Below the pieces are notes generated by a model. The model saw only the letters and a program-made list of their open reading frames with translations, did no database searches and was not told where the DNA came from. This document shows positions 24,503 to 32,908 of a stretch of DNA of 41,195 bases, piece by piece. The number at the start of each line of letters is the position of its first letter. The stretch's first letter is position 1. A program made the translations under genes and the position numbers. This DNA comes from Chromatiales bacterium (lineage in GTDB: Bacteria > Pseudomonadota > Gammaproteobacteria > Chromatiales > Chromatiaceae), in assembly GCA_024712425.1 (NCBI GenBank), contig JAKRWE010000004.1:1-41195 (forward strand), given 5' to 3'.

Positions 24503-26260
24503 ATGACTATTGAGATCAAACGTGCATCGGTGCCGCTGTGGCAGCGGATCTTTCCGTTCATGGACTGGCTGCCCAAGGTGAATTCCCAGACACTGCGGGC
24601 GGATCTGATTGCCGGTATCACCGTCGCCCTGGTGGCGATCCCGCAATCGCTGGCCTATGCACAATTGGCGGGCGTGCCCCCTTACTACGGTCTGTACGCC
24701 TCCTTCCTGCCGGTCATCATCGGCGCGCTATGGGGTTCTTCCCCGGCGCTGTCCACCGGTCCGGTTGCCATGACCTCCTTGCTTACCGCCGCCAGTGTCA
24801 TGACCCTGGCGAAGTTCGGTACAGACCAGTTCTACGCCTATGTCATCCTGATGGCCCTGTTGTCGGGGCTGTTCCAGATCCTGCTGGGGGTGGCGCGCCT
24901 GGGCGTGCTGATCAACTTCCTCTCCTACCCGGTGCTGCGCGGCTTCATCAACGCGGCCGCCATCATCATCGCGCTGGCGCAACTTCCCGCGATGCTGGGG
25001 CTGAAGCTGGAACACAGCAAGCACTTCATGATCGACGTGCTGCACGTGGTGGAGCATTCCTCGCATACCCACTTTCCGTCGCTGGCGTTTGGGCTGGGCT
25101 CTCTGGCGGCGCTCTTTCTGCTCAAGAAATACCTGCCCAAGCTGCCCGGGGTGTTGATCGTGGTCATCATCACCACCACCATCAGCTACCTGGTTGGTTT
25201 CGAGGCCGACGGTGGAACCGTGGTGGGCGCCATTCCGCAAGGACTGCCGGAGTTCAGCCTGCCGCCCTTCGATCCGGTGGCCAGCATGCACATGCTGCCG
25301 GCGGCCTTCGTGATCGCCATCATCAGCTTCATGGAGGCAATGTCCAGTTCCAAGATCATCGCGATCAAGAAGCGCATCAAGTGGGACGAGAACCAGGAGC
25401 TGGTCGGCCAGGGCCTGGCCAAGATCGCGGCGGCATTCAGCACCGGGATGCCGGTGAGCGGATCCTTCTCGCGTTCCGCGCTGAACCTGGCGAGCGGCGC
25501 GCAGACCGGCCTGGCATCGGTGTTCAGCGCGGTGATCGTGCTGATCACCCTGTTCCTGTTCACGCCCGCCCTGCATCACCTGCCGAAGCCGGTCCTGGCA
25601 GCCATCATCATGATGGCCGTGTTCAGCCTGATCGATATCCAGGTGATCAAGGATGCCTGGAAGGCGAACATCCAGGACGGGATTGCCGGGGTGGTGACCT
25701 TCATTGCGACTCTGTCCGTCGCGCCAAATATCCAGAACGGCATCCTCACCGGCATCCTGCTGTCACTGGTGCTGTTCCTGGCGCGCACCATGCGTCCCGC
25801 CGTGGTCATGCTGGGCGTCGACGAGAACGGCGTGTTGCGCAGCGCCAAGCGTTACAACTTGCCCAAGCTGCATCCCCAGATCACGGCCATACGCTTCGAT
25901 GGTCAGCTCTACTTCGCCAATGTCAGCTACTTCGAGGAGGCGGTGCTGTACCTGGTGTGTGCCGATCCGGACCTGCGCCACATCCTGGTGGTGGGTGACG
26001 GTATAAACGGCCTGGATGCCTCCGGTGTCGACATGTTGAGGAATCTTCTCGACCGCCTGAAGAAGAGCCACGTGGGTCTGTCCTTTAGCAACCTCAAGGA
26101 CAACGTCATGGAGGTGATGCAGCGCACCGGCCTCGAGGAGGAGATAGGGAAGCAAAACTTCTATCCCTCGGTGCAGGTCGCAACAGTCGCGATCACGCGT
26201 CAGCTCGAGACCGGGGAAGCAGATATGGCGGATACGCAGGAGCAAGGCAGTGAAGCGTAG
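24503..26260 (+). CDS. SulP-family anion transporter with STAS domain
   Basis: SulP proteins carry sulfate, bicarbonate or other anions, usually with Na+ or H+. The 585-residue protein has the N-terminal SulP signature (LIAGITVALVAIPQSLAYAQ, LAGVPPYYGLYASFLPVII), about 12-14 membrane helices, and a cytoplasmic STAS domain from about residue 455 (ITAIRFDGQLYFANVSYFEE, GINGLDASGVDMLRNLLDRL). Substrate cannot be read from the sequence; in autotrophic sulfur bacteria some SulP proteins take up bicarbonate (BicA-like). It is divergent from the hyf-like operon, suggesting shared control. The ATG at 24503 is preferred to an upstream ATG at 24449 because it matches family starts. The sel1-like gene overlaps its 3' end. 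Confidence 0.92.
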   Translation: MTIEIKRASVPLWQRIFPFMDWLPKVNSQTLRADLIAGITVALVAIPQSLAYAQLAGVPPYYGLYASFLPVIIGALWGSSPALSTGPVAMTSLLTAASVMTLAKFGTDQFYAYVILMALLSGLFQILLGVARLGVLINFLSYPVLRGFINAAAIIIALAQLPAMLGLKLEHSKHFMIDVLHVVEHSSHTHFPSLAFGLGSLAALFLLKKYLPKLPGVLIVVIITTTISYLVGFEADGGTVVGAIPQGLPEFSLPPFDPVASMHMLPAAFVIAIISFMEAMSSSKIIAIKKRIKWDENQELVGQGLAKIAAAFSTGMPVSGSFSRSALNLASGAQTGLASVFSAVIVLITLFLFTPALHHLPKPVLAAIIMMAVFSLIDIQVIKDAWKANIQDGIAGVVTFIATLSVAPNIQNGILTGILLSLVLFLARTMRPAVVMLGVDENGVLRSAKRYNLPKLHPQITAIRFDGQLYFANVSYFEEAVLYLVCADPDLRHILVVGDGINGLDASGVDMLRNLLDRLKKSHVGLSFSNLKDNVMEVMQRTGLEEEIGKQNFYPSVQVATVAITRQLETGEADMADTQEQGSEA

Positions 26261-27168
26261 TCTCGCACTCGTATCCGTCCCGTTGCTGCTCGCAGTCATC
26301 GGTTGGACCGGTCACAGCAACGGGCAGTCCGAGCTGGAGATGATCCGGAGCGAGGCGAACAGCGGCGATGCCGGCCGGAGCTCCTGTACGGCCTGGCCCT
26401 GCTGGAGGGGCGTTACGGGCTGAAACCGGATCAGCGCGAGGCCATGCAATGGATCCAGCGGGCGGCCGAAGGTGGTGACCCCTTTGCGGCGCTGAAGCTG
26501 GGTAACGCCTATGCCGATGGCAACGGGGTGTCGGCGGATCCGGCCAGGGCGGCGCAATGGTGGGGTAAGGCGGCTCAAGAAGGCAATGTCGAGGCCAAGT
26601 ATCGCTTGGGCAAGGCCTATCTCGACGGCAAGGGCGTTCCCAAGGATGCGGACAAGGCGGCGCAATGGCTGGGGCAGGCCGCCGCTGAAGGCAATGCGCA
26701 TGCCCAGTACGAGTTGGGCCGCATGTACCACGAAGGATATGTCGTGGTGCAGGACCAGGAGCTTGCAAAGGACTGGTTGAGTCAGGCGGCCGCGCAGGGG
26801 CACAGCGAGGCCACCAATCTGCTGAGCGTGGTCAATTCCTTCATCAAGTCGATCACCCTGGTGTCCGGGGAGTCCTACGACGCGCTGCACGAGAAGGCCG
26901 AGCAGGGCGACCCGCACGCCCAGTACGAGCTGGGACTGCGCTATGAAAACGGCGCGGCCGAGGTCAACAGGGATCCGGCCAAGGCCCTGGAATGGCTGAC
27001 CCGGGCCGCGAAAAACGGCAACCTGCTGGCGATGCACAAGCTGGCCCGGGTGTATGCGAAAGGCGAACTAGGGGGGTTGCAAAGGACCCTGCCAGGGCCG
27101 CCTATTGGCGTCAGCGCGCCCGGGGCAAGGCTCATTCAGGAAAACCGGCGGGTCAGGAAATGCGTTGA
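26250..27168 (+). pseudogene. Sel1-repeat (TPR-like) exported protein, two frameshifts
   Basis: Sel1 repeats form a solenoid that holds protein complexes together. A GTG at 26250, overlapping the sulP stop by 11 bp, starts a signal-peptide-like segment (SLALVSVPLLLAVIGWTGHS). The frame breaks near 26370: GDAG continues as ELLYGLALLEGRYG in another frame. At least six Sel1 units follow, for example AALKLGNAYADGNGV, AKYRLGKAYLDGKGV and AQYELGRMYHEGY. A second break falls at the six-G run 27071-27076; shifting one base gives VAKDPARAAYWRQRARGKA and a stop at 27166. Repaired, the protein would be about 305 residues and periplasmic. Both breaks may be sequencing slips. Confidence 0.78.
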
Positions 27169-27227
27169 TCGGATATCCCGGGGAAAGGACGGGCGTTCTG
27201 GTGTTACGACTTCGCGATGGGCTGGTC

Positions 27228-27718
27228 TGTCAACCCAATTCTAAAATGTCCCCTTTTCTCCCAAGCTGAAATGTCCCCTTGGTGAGTCCGGGGTCATGAG
27301 GGGACGAGGGGGCGCCTCATCTCCAGGGATGGTCCGGTGCAGGCCTGTGGGTCCTGCGGTTGAGTTGGATGGTCTTGGCCTTCTCGACGGTGGCGTGGAT
27401 GCTTTCTCGAGGATCTCCTGCCGGAGCGCATCGGCGATCTGGTTGTTGGGGCGCCTGCCCCGGTGGCGGGAAACCAGTCCAGCCGCTCCCTCGGCCCGGT
27501 ATCGGACCACCAGGCGCTTGATCTGCCGCACGCTCAAGTCCAACTGCCGTGCCGCCTCTTTCTGCCGCAACTGCCGGTCGACAACCTGCTGAACCACCCC
27601 CAGCCGGTCCACCGTCTTCTGTGTCATCGCAATGGTCTCCTCTGTCACCACCCCTCCCGAAATCAAAAGGGGACATTTTAGAATTGGACAAAGGGGATAT
27701 TACTGCTTTGGACTAACA
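27228..27718 (-). mobile_element. 491-bp deletion-derivative IS, copy A (IS1202/ISNCY-like)
   Basis: The ends read TGTCAACCCAATTCTAAAAT and (complement) TGTTAGTCCAAAGCAG, each followed by one or two AAATGTCCCC boxes. The internal minus-strand frame starts at ATG 27627 and encodes the N-terminal HTH of an ISNCY/IS1202-type transposase (QLDLSVRQIKRLVVRYRAEG). It then jumps to the transposase's last part in another frame (HRPAPDHPWR). About a kilobase of catalytic core is missing, so this copy cannot move itself and is MITE-like. The family name is from motif memory. Confidence 0.75.
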
Positions 27719-27881
27719 GTGCCGCCCCGGCACGTTGACAAACAATGGGGGGTAAGGGGAAGGTGTGCCTGCAGCCTAGAAAATAGCCCTTCACGAGCCT
27801 TTCCACGTCCCGTTCGAGGCACCACATCTTCCATCCACTGACCGCCCGGAAAAGCGAGAAGCGGATGAAATATCCGGGTTA
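27719..27881 (-). repeat. ~160-bp IS-end segment, copy 1
   Basis: This is the reverse complement of the segments at 34841-35001 and 38394-38554. It starts (minus strand) at ACCCGGATATTTCATCCGCT and ends GGGGCGGCAC against the 491-bp element. I see no coding sequence in it. It is probably the remaining end of another IS (IS1380-like is a weak guess). The junction with the 491-bp element is identical in all three places. Confidence 0.6.
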
Positions 27882-28112
27882 GAGACCCCCCAACGACTGC
27901 AGTTCCTGCGCCACCTTCAGGCCTGAAATGTCGGGCAGACACACCTGGATCACTGCCAAGTCCGGCAACCCGCCCAATCCTGCGAGTTCCAATGCCTGCT
28001 TGCCGCTGCCTATTGTGGCGACTTCATAACCCTCTTTGTGCAAGGCGTTCGCATACGCCTGCAGGTCCTCCTTTTCACTATCTATGATCAAAATGTTTTT
28101 TGGCTCTGTCAA
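27879..28112 (-). pseudogene. Response-regulator receiver fragment
   Basis: About 77 residues of a CheY-like receiver remain: ILIIDSEKEDLQAYANALHK at the start, then GSGKQALELAGLGGLPDLAV and CLPDISGLKVAQELQ. The usual DD pair is changed to DSE, the phosphoacceptor Asp in DLAVIQVC is doubtful and the last third is missing. The ATG at 28112 lies in the terminal bases of copy B, and the stop is in the first bases of the adjoining IS-end segment. It is a captured scrap rather than a working gene. Confidence 0.65.
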
Positions 28113-28597
28113 CCCAATTCTAAAATGTCCCCTTTTCTCCCAAGCTGAAATGTCCCCTTGGTGAGTCCGGGGTCATGAGGGGACGAGGGGGCGCCTCATC
28201 TCCAGGGATGGTCCGGTGCAGGCCTGTGGGTCCTGCGGTTGAGTTGGATGGTCTTGGCCTTCTCGACGGTGGCGTGGATGCTTGGTCGAGGATCTCCTGC
28301 CGGAGCGCATCGGCGATCTGGTTGTTGGGGCGCCTGCCCCGGTGGCGGGAAACCAGTCCAGCCGCTCCCTCGGCCCGGTATCGGACCACCAGGCGCTTGA
28401 TCTGCCGCACGCTCAAGTCCAACTGCCGTGCCGCCTCTTTCTGCCGCAACTGCCGGTCGACAACCCGCTGAACCACCCCCAGCCGGTCCACCGTCTTCTG
28501 TGTCATCGCAATGGTCTCCTCTGTCACCACCCCTCCCGAAATCAAAAGGGGACATTTTAGAATTGGACAAAGGGGATATTACTGCTTTGGACTAACA
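28107..28597 (-). mobile_element. 491-bp deletion-derivative IS, copy B
   Basis: Same length and orientation as copy A and nearly identical; small differences include CCCGCTGAACC where A has CCTGCTGAACC. The HTH-encoding frame (minus, ATG 28506) is open. Its right terminus (GGACTAACA) directly abuts the flanking repeat CGCGATGGGCTGG. Confidence 0.75.
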
Positions 28598-28675
28598 CGC
28601 GATGGGCTGGGCTTGACCCGCTGGTGGCAGGGCCTTAGCCTGACCGGCATTCCTGTTGCCGGGTTAGTATGCCGT

Positions 28676-29080
28676 ATGGATATCGATATCTCACCGCTGG
28701 AGAGGGCCGCGGCGCGCCTGGATGAAGGTCTGTCCCGTTGGCAGCGCCATGCGGATGACGACCAGTTGCGGGATGGCCTGATTCAGCGTTTCGAATTTAC
28801 CTACGAACTGGCCCACCGCATGCTCCGCCGATACCTCGAATCGGTCGCGGCAACGCCCGAGGACATCGACCGGCTGTCCTTTCCCGACCTGATCCGCAGT
28901 GCCAGCGAACAGGGACTGTTGTTGCACGATTGGGGCGTGTGGCGTGGATACCGGGAAATGCGCAACAAGACCAGCCACACCTACGACGAAGACGTGGCGG
29001 CCCAGGTGGTCGAGGGCATTCCAGCCTTTCTGGAGGAGGCGCGCGCCTTGTGCCAGACCCTGCGGCAGCGCTTGAAGTGA
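28676..29080 (+). CDS. hepT: HepT-like HEPN ribonuclease toxin
   Basis: HEPN proteins of HepT type are RNases (reported to cut tRNA) held inactive by a cognate MntA nucleotidyltransferase. The 134-residue helical protein carries the RX4HXY hallmark as R-NKTS-H-T-Y near residues 100-107, within YREMRNKTSHTYDED. Other conserved blocks are GLIQRFEFTYELAHRMLRRY and the EQGLLLHDWGVWRGY helix. Its stop overlaps the GTG of the next gene by 4 bp. The older label for the family is nucleotidyltransferase substrate-binding protein (HI0074). The intact motif suggests an active toxin. It begins 79 bp after the composite insertion. Confidence 0.85.
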   Translation: MDIDISPLERAAARLDEGLSRWQRHADDDQLRDGLIQRFEFTYELAHRMLRRYLESVAATPEDIDRLSFPDLIRSASEQGLLLHDWGVWRGYREMRNKTSHTYDEDVAAQVVEGIPAFLEEARALCQTLRQRLK

Positions 29081-29415
29081 CTTCCGGCGCGCCTCCAACC
29101 GTTCGGATCGACGACGGGGAATGGGCCATCGTGAGTGACATCCTGCACCGACTGATCCCGGATTATTCGGTCTGGGTATTCGGGTCGCGCGCAGGAGGGA
29201 AATCGAAGCCCTATTCGGACCTCGATCTGGCCATCGAGGGCCCGATGCCCCTGGCGGCGGACCGTTTCGACGCGTTGCGCGAGGCCTTCAGCGAGTCCTT
29301 ATTACCCTGGAAGGTGGATATCGTCGACCTGGCCGTGGTCGACGAGGGATTTCGGCGCATCATCGAACGCGCCCGAGCCCGGCTTCAGGACGCAGTGTCG
29401 TCCGCCAGCGAATAG
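29077..29415 (+). CDS. mntA: MntA-like minimal nucleotidyltransferase antitoxin
   Basis: MntA antitoxins neutralise HepT by transferring AMP units to a tyrosine near its active site. This 112-residue protein has the full GSX10DXD motif: G-S, then RAGGKSKPYS, then D-L-D (in VWVFGSRAGGKSKPYSDLDL), plus the third acidic residue in WKVDIVDLAVV. The GTG start at 29077 overlaps the hepT stop (GTGA), giving the usual toxin-first operon. Its 3' end overlaps the convergent pseudouridine synthase gene by 31 bp. Confidence 0.85.
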   Translation: MTSGAPPTVRIDDGEWAIVSDILHRLIPDYSVWVFGSRAGGKSKPYSDLDLAIEGPMPLAADRFDALREAFSESLLPWKVDIVDLAVVDEGFRRIIERARARLQDAVSSASE

Positions 29416-30206
29416 GCGTGCTCGCCGTTTAGTTCGAAACGCAGGGCCACTGCCCGTAGTTGAAGTGCTTGTTCTTCTGATTCACTGCCGTACAGGCGAT
29501 CGCCCACTACCGGGTAGCCGGCCTGGGCGAGGTGGCGGCGGATCTGGTGCCGGCGTCCGGTCTTGATGCGCACTTCGAGCAGCGAGCTTGGGCCCGCCAG
29601 GTCGAAGGACAGGCGCCTGGCGTGGCTGATCGCGGTCCTGCCATCGAGTTCGGCATCGAAGTCGCGCGGCGATTCGGGGAAACAACCGTGGACCCGCACC
29701 CGGTAGGTCTTCTGCACCCGGCGTTGCTCGAACAGGGCGGTCAGATGCCGCGCAGCCTGTTTGCTGTGGGCGACCAGGATCAGGCCGCTGGCGGCACGGT
29801 CGAGGCGGTGGACGAGGAAGCCCACGCGCTGCAGCCGCAACTCGGCATAGCGGACGATGCTGGTGTGATCGCCCCACTTCGATCCCTGTGACAACATGCC
29901 CGGGGGCTTGTCCCAGACGCTGAATGCCTGTTCGTCGGCAATCAGAGTGGCGGGCGGGGGCTGTTGCTCGAGTACCCTGGGGTTGTAGTAGAGGTGCAGC
30001 CGGTCGCCGGCCTTCAGCGGGGCCTTGTGCCGGCGCAGGCGCCGCACCTGGCCGTTCCGTTCCAGCCATACCGCGCCCTTGCCCATGGCATCCTTGATCG
30101 CCCGGTGAGACAGACCGCTCGCCTGTGCAAGGTGTGTTACCGGTGATGGTGTCCGATCGGCATCGACAACGGCCAGGTGAAATTCCTGTGGGGTTTCGGC
30201 GGCCAT
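29385..30206 (-). CDS. RluA-family pseudouridine synthase
   Basis: These enzymes isomerise uridine to pseudouridine in rRNA or tRNA. The 273-residue protein has an S4-like N-terminal part (GLSHRAIKDAMGKGAVWLER) and the catalytic block VHRLDRAASGLILVAHS with the nucleophilic Asp. KTYRVRVHG and the RIKTGRRHQIRRHLAQAGYP segment follow, with GDRLYG at the end. The target nucleotide cannot be told from sequence; TruC- or RluC/D-like are both possible. The upstream region holds only palindromic repeats. Confidence 0.88.
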   Translation of the reverse strand: MAAETPQEFHLAVVDADRTPSPVTHLAQASGLSHRAIKDAMGKGAVWLERNGQVRRLRRHKAPLKAGDRLHLYYNPRVLEQQPPPATLIADEQAFSVWDKPPGMLSQGSKWGDHTSIVRYAELRLQRVGFLVHRLDRAASGLILVAHSKQAARHLTALFEQRRVQKTYRVRVHGCFPESPRDFDAELDGRTAISHARRLSFDLAGPSSLLEVRIKTGRRHQIRRHLAQAGYPVVGDRLYGSESEEQALQLRAVALRFELNGEHAYSLADDTAS

Positions 30207-30235
30207 TAGTGTGTGGTCTCAACGTGTTCAGCTTT

Positions 30236-30330
30236 TCCCTGGATTCCACTTCGTTGCATCCAGGCTACGGGCAGGTAATCCAGGCGACGGGCGGGTGGCC
30301 CGGATGAAGCGTAGCGTAACCCGGGATTTG
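30236..30330. repeat. Double intergenic palindromic repeat
   Basis: TTCCCTGGATTCCACTTCGT with CATCCAGGCTACGGG forms one unit, and GGTGGCCCGGATGAAGCGTA with CGTAACCCGGGA a second one facing it. The gap 30207-30375 between the two genes holds no gene. Same family as 13066 and 16197. Confidence 0.7.
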
Positions 30331-30375
30331 GCCGCTTTACCCCGGATTCGGCCTTGTTCCATTGGGGTGCCGCGC

Positions 30376-31128
30376 TCAATCGAGCAGCAAACGGACGGAG
30401 ATGGCAACAGACACCACCACCAATAGTGGCCGGGTCAGTACGGTGCCATGGCGTATCACGAGATGTGACCCGATCCAGGCACCCAGCACCTGGCCCAGGC
30501 CCATGCCCAGACCGACACTCCATACCACGTGGCCACCCGCGGCGAAGAACATCAGCGAGGCGAGGTTGCTGGTGAGGTTGAGCAGTTTGGTGCCGGCGGT
30601 GGCGCGTCGCAGGTTCCAGCCGAGCAGCATCACGAAGCCGGCGGCAAAGAAGCTGCCGGTGCCCGGGCCGAAGAAGCCATCGTAGAAGCCGGCGCCGAAG
30701 CCGACCAGCAGGCCGAACAGGCGCGCGGAGATGCGTTGCCGGGCGTCCTCGTCGCCGATGCGTGGCGAGAACATGAAATACAGGGCAAAGCCGATCAGCA
30801 GCAGCGGCACCAGTCGGTTCAGCCAGTCGGCCACCAGGTATTGCACCGCCAGGGTGCCGCAGACCGCGCCGGCGAAGGTCCAGGCGATGGCACCCCATAG
30901 ACCGTGCAGGCGGATCTCACCCTTGTGCAGGTAGTTGAGCGAGGCGGTGGCGGTGCCGAAGCTGCCCTGCAGCTTGTTGGTGGCCAGGGCCTGCAGTGGT
31001 GGAATACCTGCCCAAAGCAGGGCCGGCAGCGCAAGCAGGCCGCCACCGCCGGCGATGGCGTCGACCAGGCCGGCCAATACCGCCACACCCGCGAGCAGCA
31101 GCAGTACGTCGGGCGAGATGAATTCCAT
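30376..31128 (-). CDS. TauE/SafE (TSUP) family membrane exporter
   Basis: TSUP proteins move sulfite, sulfoacetate or related organosulfur anions. The 250-residue protein has about eight membrane segments and the two internal repeats of the family: VDAIAGGGGLLALPALLWAG with NKLQGSFGTATASLNYL, and GFYDGFFGPGTGSFFAAGFV with AGTKLLNLTSNLASLMFF. The ATG at 31128 starts the first membrane segment; further upstream in-frame sequence looks untranslated. Substrate unknown; a sulfur role would suit the host. It is divergent from the ABC transporter. Confidence 0.9.
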   Translation of the reverse strand: MEFISPDVLLLLAGVAVLAGLVDAIAGGGGLLALPALLWAGIPPLQALATNKLQGSFGTATASLNYLHKGEIRLHGLWGAIAWTFAGAVCGTLAVQYLVADWLNRLVPLLLIGFALYFMFSPRIGDEDARQRISARLFGLLVGFGAGFYDGFFGPGTGSFFAAGFVMLLGWNLRRATAGTKLLNLTSNLASLMFFAAGGHVVWSVGLGMGLGQVLGAWIGSHLVIRHGTVLTRPLLVVVSVAISVRLLLD

Positions 31129-31212
31129 GGCAAACAGGGTACTCGGGGTGGGGTGATATGAAGGGTATGAAGGCGTATTGTACGCTTCCCTGATCATGCT
31201 TTGCCCCAATCG

Positions 31213-32139
31213 ATGAAAGCCCTTGAAATCCACAACCTGGAAAAGACCTACGCGAACGGCCCGCACGCCCTGCGCAGGATCGACCTCGAGGTCGAGGAAG
31301 GGGATTTCTTTGCCTTGCTGGGGCCGAACGGAGCGGGCAAGTCGACCACTATCGGCATCATCTGTTCACTGGTCAACAAAAGTGCAGGCGCGGTGGAGGT
31401 GTTCGGGAACGACCTCGACCTGGCGCCGGAGCGGGTCAAGTCCTGTATTGGTTACGTGCCGCAGGAGTTCAACTTCAATCCCTTCGAACCGGTGGCGGAG
31501 ATCGTGATCAACCAGGCTGGCTATTACGGGATACCCCGGACCGAGGCGAAGCGCCGCGCCGAGGGCTGTCTCAAGCAGCTGGAGTTGTGGGGCAAGCGCG
31601 AGGAACAGGCGCGTGACCTGTCGGGGGGCATGAAGCGCCGCCTGATGATCGCACGCGCCCTGGTGCATCATCCGCGGCTACTGATCCTGGACGAACCCAC
31701 CGCCGGGGTGGATATCGAAATCCGGCGTTCCATGTGGGACTTCCTGCACCAGATCAATGCCAGCGGCACGACGGTGATACTGACCACCCACTACCTGGAG
31801 GAGGCGGAGAGTCTGTGCCGCAATATCGCGATCATCAATGATGGCGAGATCGCGGAACGCGCCGCCATGCACGAGATGCTGAGGCGCTTGCATCAGCAGG
31901 ACCTGGTGCTGGATTTAAGGGAGCCGGTGGACGAGGCGCCCGTGGTCGACGGCTATCCGATCAGCCGTACGGGGCCCTGCACCCTGGAGGTGCTGGTGCC
32001 GCCGGGGCATGATCTCAACCCGCTGTTCGACGGCTTGAGCGCACAGGGCATACAGGTGCTCAGCATGCGCAACAAGCAGAACCGCCTGGAGCAGTTGTTC
32101 CTCAACATGGTGAAGAACCACCGGGAGCACAGCGCATGA
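31213..32139 (+). CDS. ABC transporter ATP-binding protein (YadG-like)
   Basis: This 308-residue ATPase powers the permease encoded next. Walker A is GPNGAGKST (about residue 37), the Q-loop is in GYVPQEFNF, the signature is DLSGGMKRRL, Walker B is LLILDEPTAGVD, and the switch His is in ILTTHYLEEAE. The C-terminal extension of about 90 residues resembles the YadG/drug-exporter group. ATG 31213 is preferred to a TTG at 31201. The stop overlaps the permease start by 4 bp. Substrate unknown. Confidence 0.92.
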   Translation: MKALEIHNLEKTYANGPHALRRIDLEVEEGDFFALLGPNGAGKSTTIGIICSLVNKSAGAVEVFGNDLDLAPERVKSCIGYVPQEFNFNPFEPVAEIVINQAGYYGIPRTEAKRRAEGCLKQLELWGKREEQARDLSGGMKRRLMIARALVHHPRLLILDEPTAGVDIEIRRSMWDFLHQINASGTTVILTTHYLEEAESLCRNIAIINDGEIAERAAMHEMLRRLHQQDLVLDLREPVDEAPVVDGYPISRTGPCTLEVLVPPGHDLNPLFDGLSAQGIQVLSMRNKQNRLEQLFLNMVKNHREHSA

Positions 32140-32900
32140 ACTACTGGGTGGCCTTTCAGACCCTGGTGATCAAGGAGATCCTGCGCTTCAGCCGCATCTG
32201 GGTGCAGACGGTGCTGCCGCCCGCGATCACCACCGCCTTGTATTTCGTCATCTTCGGTACCCTGATCGGGAGCCGGCTGGGGGAGATGGACGGTTATCGT
32301 TACATCGACTTCATCGTGCCCGGCCTGATCCTGATGGCGGTGATAACCAACAGCTACGCCAATGCGGTGTCGAGTTTCTACCAGGCGAAGTTCCAGCGCA
32401 ACGTGGAGGAGATGCTGATCGCGCCCATACCACACTGGGTGATCCTGGCCGGTTATGTGTGCGGTGGGGTGGCGCGTGGCGTGGTGGTTGGCGTGCTGGT
32501 CACCATCGTGTCCATGTTCTTCTCCGATCTGAGCATCCACAGCTATGGCATCACCCTGGCGGTATTCGTGCTGACCTCGGTGCTGTTCGCGCTGGCGGGC
32601 TTCATCAACGCGGTGTATGCTAACAGCTTCGATGACATCTCCATCGTCCCGACCTTCGTGCTGACACCTTTGACCTATCTCGGCGGGGTGTTCTACTCGA
32701 TCGATCTGCTACCGCCCTTCTGGCAGGAGGCATCCCTGTTCAATCCCGTGCTGTACATGGTCAACGCCTTTCGCTATGGCCTGCTGGGGGTGTCGGACAT
32801 CCCGATCTCCACGGCCTTTCATATCATCCTCGGCTTCATCGTGGCCCTGTTCGCCTTCGCACTCTACCTGTTGAAGAAGGGTATCGGGATAAAGAGCTGA
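32136..32900 (+). CDS. ABC-2 type permease (YadH-like)
   Basis: This 254-residue membrane protein of the ABC-2 family has six hydrophobic segments, first ITTALYFVIFGTLIGSRLGE. The family loop FNPVLYMVNAFRYGLLG is near the C-terminus. It overlaps the ATPase gene by 4 bp and forms an exporter with it. E. coli YadGH is the nearest named pair that I recognise; its substrate is also not settled. Confidence 0.92.
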   Translation: MNYWVAFQTLVIKEILRFSRIWVQTVLPPAITTALYFVIFGTLIGSRLGEMDGYRYIDFIVPGLILMAVITNSYANAVSSFYQAKFQRNVEEMLIAPIPHWVILAGYVCGGVARGVVVGVLVTIVSMFFSDLSIHSYGITLAVFVLTSVLFALAGFINAVYANSFDDISIVPTFVLTPLTYLGGVFYSIDLLPPFWQEASLFNPVLYMVNAFRYGLLGVSDIPISTAFHIILGFIVALFAFALYLLKKGIGIKS

Positions 32901-32908
32901 GAGCGGGG

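Larger units (their letters stand above)
27228..28597. mobile_element. Composite-like insertion: two 491-bp elements around a response-regulator scrap
   Basis: Two copies of the 491-bp element (27228-27718 and 28107-28597) in the same orientation enclose a 160-bp IS-end segment and a receiver-domain fragment. The whole unit is flanked by the direct repeat CGCGATGGGCTGG at 27213-27225 and 28598-28610, separated from the left end by TC. The repeat abuts the right terminus exactly, so a target duplication of 13-15 bp with one mismatch (position 14) is likely. The unit therefore appears to have entered, or been built, at one site. Confidence 0.65.

Noticed and set aside
27241..27666. A complete 141-residue protein in each 491-bp element
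   Set aside because: The first part matches a transposase HTH, but the second half is a frame-shifted reading of the transposase end caused by an internal deletion. It is a remnant.
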